In this document: in pieces, positions 10,401-22,400 of the stretch
Layout of the letters: every line of letters starts with the position of its first letter
Numbering within the stretch: the first letter of the stretch is position 1
From: Diplonema japonicum
Taxonomy: Eukaryota; Euglenozoa; Diplonemea; Diplonemida; Diplonemidae
DNA length: 64,000 bases
Assembly (NCBI GenBank): GCA_964019335.1
Contig: OZ025689.1
Span: 248,001-312,000 of the forward strand
Reading direction: 5' to 3'
Notes under the pieces: generated by a model
Database searches by the model: none
The model's input: only the letters and a program-made list of their open reading frames with translations
What the model was told of the DNA's origin: nothing
Program-made: the position numbers and the translations under genes

Positions 10401-13400
10401 CAGGTAGCTGTGTAGCTAGAGCTTGTGTCACCGGTACTTCTGTGGATGGTTGTCCCGTGGATGGCTGTTCTGTGGATGGTTGTCCCGTGGATGGCTGTTC
10501 TGTGGATGGTTTCCCCGTAGTTGGTTGTCCTGTGGATGGCTGCCCTGTGGATGGCTGCCCTGTGGATGGTTGTCCTGTGGATGGTTGTCCTGTGGATGGC
10601 TGTCCTGTGGACGGCTGCTCTGTGGATGGTTTCCCTGTAGTTGGTTGTCCTGTAGACGGCTGCCCTGTGGGTGGCTGCTCTGTGGATAGCTGTCCTGTGG
10701 ATGGTTGTCCTGTAGACGGCTGTCCTGTGGTTGGTTGTCCTGTGGACGGCTGCCCTGTGGACGGCTGCCCCGTGGTTGGTTTCCCTGTAGTTGGTTGTCC
10801 TGTGGACGGCTTCCCTGTGGTTGGTTGTCCTGCGGATGGCTGCCCTGTGGAAGGTTGTCCTGTGGACGGCTGCCCTGTGGTTGGTTGTCCTGTGGACGGC
10901 TGTCCCGTGGATGGGGCGTCGGTGAACGGGGAACTTGTTTCGGTTGGAACCTCGCTTGAGGGCACCTTCGACGATGGGACATCTGTCGATAGCGCAGGTG
11001 CCGCTGAACCTTCTGGAGCGACAGATTCCGGCACGCTAGTTACGGGGGCGTCAGTAGCTAAGCTCGGCGTTGCTGTCACGGGCACATTTGTAGGTTCACT
11101 TGCATTTGTTCCTGACTCTGTGGGCTGCGCTGTCGGTGCAATTGTATCCGTCGGTGCAGCAGTGACTACTTCTGAGCCGGTAGGCGCGCTAGATGCTACC
11201 TGCGTGGTCGGGAAATCTGTTGGCACAGTTGTCGGCCCTCTAGTCACTGTCACATTTGTTGGTGTTACCGTCTCAGTCTTCGGTGCCATTGTGTCGGGCA
11301 CATCTGTCCCAGGTGCTGCCGTATTGATGGGTGTTTCACTCGTTGGGGTAGGGGATATCGGTCCTTCGACTACTGGTGCATTGGTGTCTGGTACATTGGT
11401 TTCCGGTAGAGATACCACAGGTGCCGGTGTAGAGGCCACCGGGACCATAGTTGTTGGAGATTCTGTTGTAAACACAGGCTCTGCTGTTACTGGCGCTCGC
11501 GAGGGTATTACTGTGGAAGACGAGAGCGTTGTGGGCACTGCTGTTATACCTGCATGTGTTTCGGGAAACGCTGTACTGGGACCCAATGACCTGGGTTGCA
11601 GTGTTGTTGGCAGACCGGTGGGGATGGGATTGGCAGATATCGGTGGGGACCACGTAAGGGGGCTGGGGGTATCGGGGGCCGTACTTCCATAAAAGTCAGT
11701 AATTTGTATGCTGCTGATCTGTGATCCAACAGCCCCGAAGGCAGTGCCGTCGAGGTACACGCTAGTAGCCTGCAGCACGTTGGTGGAGTGGTACAGCCTG
11801 TTCACCAATGCCTCTCTGGCTGATTCTAAGAGCAACTTCTTATCCCACACACGTACATTGACAACAAAGTAATTATTACCGGATAGAGTTCCGCCAACAG
11901 CACGGTCGTTGCAGCTCACAGTATGATATGCATCCTTGTAAGTGATCTCTGAAGTGCCAAGAGCTGTGATGAGGTCAGATGTAACTGCCTGCCAGAAAGG
12001 TTTTGTTGAGGTGTCAAGCTTTTCGGAGCCACAATAGAAGAAAGTAGAAAGCGACAGATCTGTGCCCATAGCACTGGGAGCAGCAGTCTCAGGAAGAGGC
12101 TGTGTTGGACAGTCTAGATCCGAACCACCACAGACACCACAGTTGCTCCAGACAAGGCCAGACCCCAGGACACCATCACATCCAACACAAGTACCGCCAT
12201 TGCCTTTGCACACCCCACACACGTCCTTCTTCGCACCGCTGTACAGCACACCATCGCACCCGTACACTCCCTTCACGGTGTGTTCTACCCACATAGCACC
12301 ACACGCTCTCGTCTCCTCCACGCAGTTCCCGCTCTTCAGGTAGACGGTGTCCTTCTGCTGGTAAATATGAATGCTGTGATCAGAGCTGAAGAACGAGGGC
12401 TGTGACGTCTGATGCGTGAGCCTCGTCGTGGCCACAAGGGATAGCCCGACAAGCACAACGAAAAAGATGAGAAACACAACGCGCCACTTGTAAATAAGTG
12501 GGTAGAGATGCTTCTTGATGATCTTCCGCAAGGTGGGCTTGCCCCCCTCGTCCAGTAGGTAGATATTGTCATCGAACTCCATGTGCATGTCAGGCAATTC
12601 CGTGCAAACGTCGGTGTTATCTAGATCTTGATCATCTTTCACCACCACCGACCTAGGAGTTGAGCACACGTCCTCTATTACAAGATCACTGTCGACTGAG
12701 TTAGCTTCCAGCGGCACCACCACGTGGCATGATGACAGTGTCACAATCGAGCTCTTCCTCACTAGTGTAGGGGCATAAGTGTCATGCTGTGAGTCTTCGC
12801 ATGCACTAGGGGCAGCCTGTGATGGCACATCTTCCGCGGTTGTCTCTTCTGCTTGAGGTTCTGGCAGCTCATAAGGTTCGCATGTGACGGACTCGACCTC
12901 AGTAATTTCCGTCATCTCGATCCCTCGGTTCGGCGACGCAATGCTTGGCGGCCCTTGCACAACAGTCTCAGTCCCCTTACCCACTTTATCACACAGAGTC
13001 GTATACAAAGGTTTCACCCTCATGACCCACAGACAGAGGACTGCCGGATAGAGAGACATGACGAGGAGGTAGTTCACAATGACGAGGATGCCCATGAGGA
13101 GGCCGAAGCTGCGGACAGCTGGGATGGAGGAGATCATGTTGGCCATGAAGGCGGCAGCGCTTGTCGTACTTGTGACGAGCATCGGAGGCCCTGCCTTGCG
13201 AAGGGCATACGCCGTGCGCTGCTCGAGGGGGACGCTGTCGCTTTGGAAGACGGGCTTTGTTATGCTCCAGCTGTCCCTCCTCGTAAAGACGGAGCTGCCT
13301 TTCCCGCCCTCCCCCAGAACAGACGGCTTCTCGCAGTAGAAGAACGCATTCGAGAAGACGAAGATGTCGTCAACCCCAATCCCGACCATGATGTAGAAGG

Positions 13401-14886
13401 AGAGGATGTTCAGGGGACCGAGGTAGCTCTCCCGGAACACCACAGCATAGAAGAACAGCGACACGGGAAAGGTGACGAGGAGCTGTCCCATTGCACAGGT
13501 GGAGAGGAACAGAGACCGCAGGTGGAAGACCATGTACAGCAGCACCACCACGATGCTCGCCACCGCGATGCAGGAGTCGCGCTTCAGCGTCCGAAGGATC
13601 GCAGCCTCTGTCACGATGTCCCCGCCGTACACCAGGCGCACCCCCTCCACTGAGAAGGTGTCCAGCACCCTCGTCAGCTCTTCAACCGAGGGCTCCACCG
13701 CCCCGTCCTGTCCCCCGGACCCCGCGTGCGCGAACCCAGGGAACGGAGCCCCGAGCACAATCTCGGACCGCAGCCTCGTCGTCGTCAGCTGGTGTGCGTT
13801 GAAGTCCTTCCCGAAGAACCACTGCGCCTCGACAGCGTGCTCCCCTTGTACCACGTAGCGCAGCGTCCTCGCCAGGCGGGCTCCATCATCGCCGCCACCG
13901 CCACCCTCACCGTCACCACCATCGTTGTCGTCGTCGTCGTCATCCTGATGATGAGGGTCAGCAGCGGTCTCACCCAGCCCGTCAAACACAACCCCATCCC
14001 CCGCAGTGTCGGGGAGGGCCAGCATCCCGCACCGCCTGCAGTCTGCACCGGAACACGTCTCGCACCGCGGGCAGCACTGCCTCCCTTCACGCACACACCG
14101 CTCGGGACGCCCGGTCCCCGCTTCTCCCCAAGACCCGTTCGAGGCGGCCGTTTCCTGTTGCCACATCCAAGGACAGTCCCCTCCTCCTCCTCCTTCCCCG
14201 CCTCCGTTGCTGCAGCACCGCATCCTTCGAGCCACCTCCACCGCCTCCTCTCCTTTGTGGAGGCTCGGGTACACGTACTGCAACAGGGACGACACAGGGG
14301 CGGGAGGCACCCTCTCGATCTGTTCCGCCACCTCCGCCGCAGTCGACCCCGTGTTCTCACCCGAGGCGAAGAACGGGCTGTGCGTGTCGCGCCACCCCGC
14401 TGCCTGGTAAGCCTTCGAGCGGTACACCTTCCTCTCGAAGGAACTGATCTGTGCCAGCACCCCTGCCTCCAGGAGGTTTCCCTTCCCTTCCGCTGCCATG
14501 TACAGGAGGGACAAGCGCCACTTGGGATAGGTGTACGGGACCTCATAGCCAGAAGGGCCGAGCACCCGCGCCCCCCTGCGCAAGGACCCCTTCCCCGTGT
14601 CGTCGTCCCTGTAGGCGTTGCGCTGCCCAGCCACGCGCCCCGCCTCCCTTCGCGACGTGTAGTGGTCCTTCGCCTCGAACCCCTCCAGCAGCACGTCCAC
14701 CTCCAGGTGCTCCCCGAGGGGGAGCGTCAGGCCGGAAAGCAGCGCTACCGCTGAGAACAGTGCGCAAGCGCTCGTCACAGGGCGCCCAGCGATCCCCCTC
14801 GAGTACCACGTCGACTTGAAATCGTCGGCAGTCGCTGTTGACGTCAGCACAGCGAGGCGGCCCTCACCTCTCACATACTCCTCCAT
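7430..14886 (-). CDS. Dispatched-like RND protein B with mucin-like region, frame broken once
   Basis: I join 8889..14886 and 7430..8855 across a 33-nt intron (8856-8888, GTATGTAT...CCAG). The joined length is one base short of a whole number of codons. The frame shifts at a four-G run (10259-10262, CCCC in sense), where one extra base would restore a continuous Thr/Pro-rich protein of about 2474 residues. Order: TM1; Asp-rich and Cys-rich loop; RND half with GIGVDD near residue 503; CGVC repeats; two globular extracellular segments; about 32 copies of a 5-residue unit (PSTGQ-like, 10440-10915); disintegrin-like Cys clusters; a final RND half with GLSVDY. The ATG at 14886 follows a CAACAG acceptor by five bases. 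The break could be a real mutation or a homopolymer sequencing error. Confidence 0.75.
10440..10915 (-). repeat. 15-bp coding tandem repeat, PSTGQ unit in gene B
   Basis: Roughly 32 units of 15 bp encode Pro-Ser/Thr-Thr-Gly-Gln/Lys in the extracellular part of Dispatched-like protein B. Third positions vary (GGT/GGC, TCC/CCC in the + strand), so the array is not freshly expanded. Thr/Ser/Pro-rich repeats of this kind are typical O-glycosylated stalks. Confidence 0.85.
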
Positions 14887-16436
14887 GGAACCTGTTGAGC
14901 CGTGAGATGCAAATACACATGGGGTGCAGTAAAATGAAAGGAAAAAGTTCAGTAGTGCCCTCCGCACCTGCCTGTGGCAGATGGGAAAGGCGTAAAAGAG
15001 CTAGGATAAGAAAAGTCAGATGCCTTGAAAAAGGCATGCACAAGGAAAACGGTGGGAAGGACTCTTGCTTGCTGCTTCTTTTTTTTTTCCCCGTCTTTTT
15101 CGTTGGTGGTGTACATTTCATTTTTCTTCTTTTTTTTTTGTTTTTTTGTTATTTGCAGCAAACCTGTCCTGATGTAAGGGGGTGAAGCTTGTTACTGGAG
15201 AACTGCGTGGAAATGGCGGACCATTGCAGACTCGTGGAGTGACTAAGAAAAGCTGAAGAAACAATACCCCGATTGATGAAGGAACACAATGAGATTTAAA
15301 AAGGCTCTTTTATTCTGTCCATACTTTCCTTAATTTCTTAAGAAAAGAGGAGAAGAGGAAAACAAACAGCAGAATCAGTTTAATTGCTTACTTCTGCTGG
15401 TGGGGAGGGAGGTATTTATTTTGAATTCGTGATACGGGGCAAAGAAGATAAGATGGAGTTTTGCCAGAAGGGTGGGCTTTTTTTGTGTTCGACAGTCGAA
15501 CAATACACCCCTACCCTTGAAAAGCAAGACAAGTAAGGGAAGGGAAGAAAATAATTTAAAGAAGAGAGAGAGAGGGAGAGAGAACGGTATGAGAAAGAAG
15601 GAGAGAGTGATGAAACGAGGACCCACAGAAAGCTATACAAAAAGAGTCAAAAGGTGTGGTGCAAAACACACATAAAAAGGAAAATTTATTTTTCCTTCCT
15701 TTTTCCCTCTTCTTTTATTTGTTGGGGACTCCTCTATTTTCAAAATAAGAAAAAAAGCTCTTTTTTTCCTATGGAACCTCCTTGTTTCTCTTTGCTGTTG
15801 TTGTTAGTAATAGGGGGGGGGGGGTTTCTTTTTTTTCTTTTTTTCTTTTTCTTTTTTCGCTTGTTTAAAACATCATTCTCAAGGCAAAGCGAGCGTGAAA
15901 CTAATATGGCATCCCCCATGAGTGAAATAATGAACATTACGTTCACCGTGAGAGTGTTTTCATATCTTCTTCACATATACTAACCTTAAGATACATACTA
16001 AATAGGAGTACATCGCCCCAAGAATCCGTGTAACAAGCATCATTCTAACAGTCGTCCCATATATACTGCATTACAGTATACATAAAAACTTGAGCCAATT
16101 TCACTTTGCGAGGACGTGAAATCTGATTTTTACTTGATACATTAGTATAGTGTTCTTCTTTTTTTTCTTCTTTTTTTTTTTTTTTTTTTTCTTTTGTTTG
16201 TTGATTTTTTTTTTCTTGTTCTTTTTCTTTCGTGGGAGAACGGCAGATACTAAAGAATTTATATATGAGTTAAAGGATGCCGGTGTTGGCGGCGCCCTTA
16301 AAAGAATTTAAATTGAAACGATAAAAAAAAGGGAGGGCAATGAATTAATAAAAAAATGAAAATAAAAAAATATGTAAGATACAGCTCCAATACTACAATA
16401 CAAATATCCATTTTTCCAATACCCTCACCTGTAGTG
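14887..16436. other. Intergenic low-complexity DNA upstream of gene B
   Basis: No gene is supported. The stretch has T/A homopolymers, a purine-rich tract near 15530-15610, an imperfect palindrome TATACTG-CATTA-CAGTATA at 16062-16080, and at 16265-16296 a solo fragment of a sequence that also precedes the repeat copy at 32005. The small open frames are Phe- or Lys-rich and read as noise. Confidence 0.55.
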
Positions 16437-19400
16437 TCACAGGCCTGGTGTATCATTGTCAGTAAATTCGTCAGGTGTACCTCTAGCTGTCCTTGTCATT
16501 CTTTCAGCCTCGGTGAGTGTACCTGTTGCTGTCCTTGTCATTCTTTCAGGCTCGGTAGGTGTACCTGTCGCTGTCCTTGTCATTCCTTCAGGCTCGGTAA
16601 GTGTACCTGTTGCTGTCCTTGTCATTCTTTCAGCCTCGGTAGGTGTACCTGTCGCTGTCCTTGTCATTCTTTCAGCCTCGGTAAGTGTACCTGTCGCTGT
16701 CCTTGTCATTCTTTCAGGCTCGGTAAGTGTACCTGTCGATGTCCTTGTCATTCCTTCAGGCTCGGTAGGTGTACCTGTTGCTGTCCTTGTCATTCTTTCA
16801 GCCTCGGTAGGTGTACCTGTCGCTGTCCTTGTCATTCTTTCAGCCTCGGTGAGTGTACCTGTTGCTGTCCTTGTCATTCTTTCAGCCTCGGTAGGTGTAC
16901 CTGTTGCTGTCCTTGTCATTCTTTCAGGCTCGGTAGGTGTACCTGTCGCTGTCCTTGTCATTCTTTCAGCCTCGGTAAGTGTACCTGTTGCTGTCCTTGT
17001 CATTCTTTCAGCCTCGGTAGGTGTACCTGTTGCTGTCCTTGTCATTCTTTCAGCCTCGGTAGGTGTACCTGTCGCTGTCCTTGTCATTCTTTCAGCCTCG
17101 GTAGGTGTACCTGTTGCTGTCCTTGTCATTCTTTCAGGCTCGGTAAGTGTACCTGTCGATGTCCTTGTCATTCCTTCAGGCTCGGTAGGTGTACCTGTTG
17201 CTGTCCTTGTCATTCTTTCAGCCTCGGTAAGTGTACCTGTCGATGTCCTTGTCATTCTTCCAGCCTCGGTAGGTGTACCTGTTGCTGTCCTTGTCATTCT
17301 TTCAGCCTCGGTAAGTGTACCTGTTGCTGTCCTTGTCATTCTTTCAGGCTCGGTAGGTGTACCTGTCGCTGTCCTTGTCATTCTTTCAGGCTCGGTAAGT
17401 GTACCTGTCGATGTCCTTGTCATTCCTTCAGGCTCGGTAGGTGTACCTGTTGCTGTCCTTGTCATTCTTCCAGCCTCGGTAAGTGTACCTGTTGCTGTCC
17501 TTGTCATTCTTCCAGCCTCGGTAAGTGTACCTGTTGCTGTCCTTGTCATTCTTTCAGGCTCGGTAGGTGTACCTGTTGCTGTCCTTGTCATTCTTTCAGG
17601 CTCGGTAAGTGTACCTGTCGATGTCCTTGTCATTCCTTCAGGCTCGGTAGGTGTACCTGTTGCTGTCCTTGTCATTCTTTCAGCCTCGGTAGGTGTACCT
17701 GTCGCTGTCCTTGTCATTCTTTCAGCCTCGGTGAGTGTACCTGTTGCTGTCCTTGTCATTCTTTCAGGCTCGGTAGGTGTACCTGTTGCTGTCCTTGTCA
17801 TTCTTTCAGCCTCGGTAAGTGTACCTGTCGATGTCCTTGTCATTCCTTCAGGCTCGGTAGGTGTACCTGTTGCTGTCCTTGTCATTCTTTCAGCCTCGGT
17901 AGGTGTACCTGTCGCTGTCCTTGTCATTCTTTCAGCCTCGGTAAGTGTACCTGTTGCTGTCCTTGTCATTCTTTCAGGCTCGGTAGGTGTACCTGTCGCT
18001 GTCCTTGTCATTCTTTCAGGCTCGGTAAGTGTACCTGTCGATGTCCTTGTCATTCCTTCAGGCTCGGTAGGTGTACCTGTTGCTGTCCTTGTCATTCTTC
18101 CAGCCTCGGTAAGTGTACCTGTTGCTGTCCTTGTCATTCTTCCAGCCTCGGTAAGTGTACCTGTTGCTGTCCTTGTCATTCTTTCAGGCTCGGTAGGTGT
18201 ACCTGTTGCTGTCCTTGTCATTCTTTCAGGCTCGGTAAGTGTACCTGTCGATGTCCTTGTCATTCCTTCAGGCTCGGTAGGTGTACCTGTTGCTGTCCTT
18301 GTCATTCTTTCAGCCTCGGTAGGTGTACCTGTCGCTGTCCTTGTCATTCTTTCAGCCTCGGTGAGTGTACCTGTTGCTGTCCTTGTCATTCTTTCAGGCT
18401 CGGTAGGTGTACCTGTTGCTGTCCTTGTCATTCTTTCAGCCTCGGTAAGTGTACCTGTCGATGTCCTTGTCATTCTTCCAGCCTCGGTAGGTGTACCTGT
18501 TGCTGTCCTTGTCATTCTTTCAGCCTTGGTAAGTGTACCTGTTGCTGTCCTTGTCATTCTTTCAGGCTCGGTAGGTGTACCTGTCGCTGTCCTTGTCATT
18601 CTTTCAGGCTCGGTAAGTGTACCTGTCGATGTCCTTGTCATTCCTTCAGGCTCGATAGGTGTACCTGTTGCTGTCCTTGTCATTCTTTCAGCCTCGGTAA
18701 GTGTACCTGTTGCTGTCCTTGTCATTCTTCCAGCCTCGGTAAGTGTACCTGTTGCTGTCCTTGTCATTCTTTCAGGCTCGGCAGGTGTACCTGTTGCTGT
18801 CCTTGTCATTCTTTCAGGCTCGGTAAGTGTACCTGTCGATGTCCTTGTCATTCCTTCAGGCTCGGTAGGTGTACCTGTTGCTGTCCTTGTCATTCTTTCA
18901 GCCTCGGTAGGTGTACCTGTTGCTGTCCTTGTCATTCTTCCAGCCTCGGTAAGTGTACCTGTTGCTGTCCTTGTCATTCTTTCAGGCTCGGTAGGTGTAC
19001 CTGTTGCTGTCCTTGTCATTCTTCCAGCCTCGGTAGGTGTACCTGTTGCTGTCCTTGTCATTCTTTCAGCCTCGGTAAGTGTACCTGTCGATGTCCTTGT
19101 CATTCCTTCAGGCTCGGTAGGTGTACCTGTCGCTGTCCTTGTCATTCTTTCAGCCTCGGTAAGTGTACCTGTTGCTGTCCTTGTCATTCTTTCAGCCTCG
19201 GTAGGTGTACCTGTCGCTGTCCTTGTCATTCTTTCAGCCTCGGTAAGTGTACCTGTCACTGTACTTGTCATTCTTTCAGCCTCGGTGAGTGTACCTGTCG
19301 CTGTCCTTGTCATTCTTTCAGCTTCGGTAAGTGTACCTGTTGCTGTTCTTGTCATTCTTTCAACCTCGGTAAGGGTACTTGTTGCTGTCCTTGTCATGCT

Positions 19401-22400
19401 TTTAGCCGTGATAAGATCCTTTGTAGCAATTGTTTCTGTGACCATTTGTGTCATGGTTGCAGTTGTCTCTGGTACAGTCCAAGTAGCGGTCCCTGATGGA
19501 GTACTTGTGTGAGAAATTGTGGGGGTAGTTGAGTCAGTAGTTAGGAGAGTACTTGTGGGAGGTATTGTAGTAGTCTGAGTTCTACTATGCAGTCCGTCGG
19601 CACCAAGCGAATTGCTCACTGTCCTTGTCCTACTTTGTAGGTCATCAACGTTAAGCGTTGTTGTATCAACGGGTGTCTTGGGTTCTTCTTTTAGTGTCGA
19701 GTTCACGAAGCATGTTCCTGCAAAGGGAGTTGCCACGACTTTAACCACAGTGCTGTCACCACTCGAGAGCTCCTTAATAATGAGTTGAGACATCCCAGAC
19801 TCAGAGAATACAGCTAGCACTACAAGTGTTTCTGTTTGTGAAATAACAGTCTTCCATGAACTACTTGATAAAGGAACAAGTGTTTTTGTTGCGGTAAAGT
19901 TGCTTACCTCCGGTACCTCTGTTTCGGGCTTATCAGAAACATTGCCTGAAGGAACTGTCTCAAGTGTTGTAACGGTGATAAATGGCTCACTTCCTTCGGG
20001 TTCGCCTGAAGTGTTCGTGTTGAGTGGTGTGGTCACACTGTGCATTCTTTCCTTAGGTGCCTCCGGATCTGGTACGATAACAAAAGTCGCACTTGCATTG
20101 TTGCGAGCCGCATCACTCAAATTACTACTCATGGGCTCATCCGAAACATAGCTTGAGGGAGCTGTCGTAACAGTGATAAGTGGCTCACTGCCATTACCTT
20201 CTGACCCGCCTGAAGTGTTCGTGTTGAGTGGTGTGGTTACACTGTGCATTCTTTCCTCAGGTGCCTCCGGATCTGGTACGATAACAAAAGTCGCACTTGC
20301 ATTGTGGTGAGCTGCATCAGTTTCAAGTGGTGCACTCAAATTACTCCTCATGGGCTCATCCGAAGCATTGCTTGAGGGGACTCTCGTAATCGTAGTCGTC
20401 AGTGTGATGGTGATAAATGGCTCACTTCCATTACCTTGATCAGTTTCACCCGGTGATTCTGCGTCTGATGCATTTGCGTTGAGTGGTGTGGTCACATTGT
20501 GCATTCTTTCCTCAGGTGCCTCCGGATCTGGTACGATAACAAAAGTCGCACTTGCATTGTTGTGAGCCGCATCACTCAAATTACTACTCATGGGCTCATC
20601 CGAAACATAGCTTGAGGGAGCTGTCGTAACAGTGATAAGTGGCTCACTGCCATTACCTTCTGACCCGCCTGAAGTGTTCGTGTTGAGTGGTGTGGTTACA
20701 CTGTGCATTCTTTCCTCAGGTGCCTCCGGATCTGGTACGATAACAAAAGTCGCACTTGCATTGTGGTGAGCTGCATCAGTTTCAAGTGGTGCACTCAAAT
20801 TACTTGTTATGAGATCTGTGACATTACGCATTCCTTCCTCTGGTGCTTCGGGCTCAAGAAGAGGCACGCTAGTGTTAAATGCTCCGGTCACATTCTCGGA
20901 ATGGAGCGTGTCCGCTGCCAGTGCCCTAGTACGTGTCCTCAGCTCAAGCAACCTTCTCGACAGATGTTGTTCTGCAGAAAGAAGTTCGGTTGAGTTACCA
21001 ACACAAGTACCGCCATTGCCTTTGCACACCCCACACACGTCCTTCTTCGCACCGCTGTACAGCACACCATCGCACCCGTACACTCCCTTCACGGTGTGTT
21101 CTACCCACATAGCACCACACGCTCTCGTCTCCTCCACGCAGTTCCCGCTCTTTAGATAATCTGACTCTTTCTTCGGCAGCAATTGAGGAACATGGAACAC
21201 AGCGACAACCACCAAGATGTACAACAACAATCGGTATTCATAGATAGAAGGGAGTAAGCCGGCTACCTTAACAGCTGGTAATACAGCTTCCCTCGCCACC
21301 GCACTCTCTTCATCGTCCGCTTGACAGCATTCGCTCTCAGACATTTGCAGGTGTCCTTCGTACCACAAAGCATGCAAACGAGCACGCAAAGGCTCTACCA
21401 TCGTGGCAAACAAGCAGAAGAAGAAGACGAAGAAGTAATTCACAACGACGGAAATCCCTATGAAGAGGCCGAAGCTGCGGACAGCTGGGATTGAAGAGTG
21501 TGCGTACACTGCGAACGCGACTGTACTCGTAGCAGTGACAACTATCGGTGGTCCGACTTTGTAAAGAGCATGTGCGGTGTGTTGCCTGGGAGGTACGTCC
21601 TTGCAGCTGAACAAAGCATTCGAGAAGACGAAGATGTCGTCAACCCCAATCCCGACCATGATGTAGAAGGAGAGGATGTTCAGGGGACCGAGGTAGCTCT
21701 CCCGGAACACCACAGCATAGAAGAACAGCGACACGGGAAAGGTGACGAGGAGCTGTCCCATTGCACAGGTGGAGAGGAACAGAGACCGCAGGTGGAAGAC
21801 CATGTACAGCAGCACCACCACGATGCTCGCCACCGCGATGCAGGAGTCGCGCTTCAGCGTCCGAAGGATCGCAGCCTCTGTCACGATGTCCCCGCCGTAC
21901 ACCAGGCGCACCCCCTCCACTGAGAAGGTGTCCAGCACCCTCGTCAGCTCTTCAACCGAGGGCTCCACCGCCCCGTCCTGTCCCCCGGACCCCGCGTGCG
22001 CGAACCCAGGGAACGGAGCCCCGAGCACAATCTCGGACCGCAGCCTCGTCGTCGTCAGCTGGTGTGCGTTGAAGTCCTTCCCGAAGAACCACTGCGCCTC
22101 GACAGCGTGCTCCCCTTGTACCACGTAGCGCAGCGTCCTCGCCAGGCGGGCTCCATCATCGCCGCCACCGCCACCCTCACCGTCACCACCATCGTTGTCG
22201 TCGTCGTCGTCATCCTGATGATGAGGGTCAGCAGCGGTCTCACCCAGCCCGTCAAACACAACCCCATCCCCCGCAGTGTCGGGGAGGGCCAGCATCCCGC
22301 ACCGCCTGCAGTCTGCACCGGAACACGTCTCGCACCGCGGGCAGCACTGCCTCCCTTCACGCACACACCGCTCGGGACGCCCGGTCCCCGCTTCTCCCCA

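Noticed and set aside
16356..19512. Two very long + strand open frames (1046 and 1018 codons), one Cys-rich, one Val/Leu-rich
   Set aside because: They are the reverse complement of the 42-bp minisatellite in gene C, whose unit has no stops in these frames. The minus frame continues into conserved RND sequence; the + frames do not.
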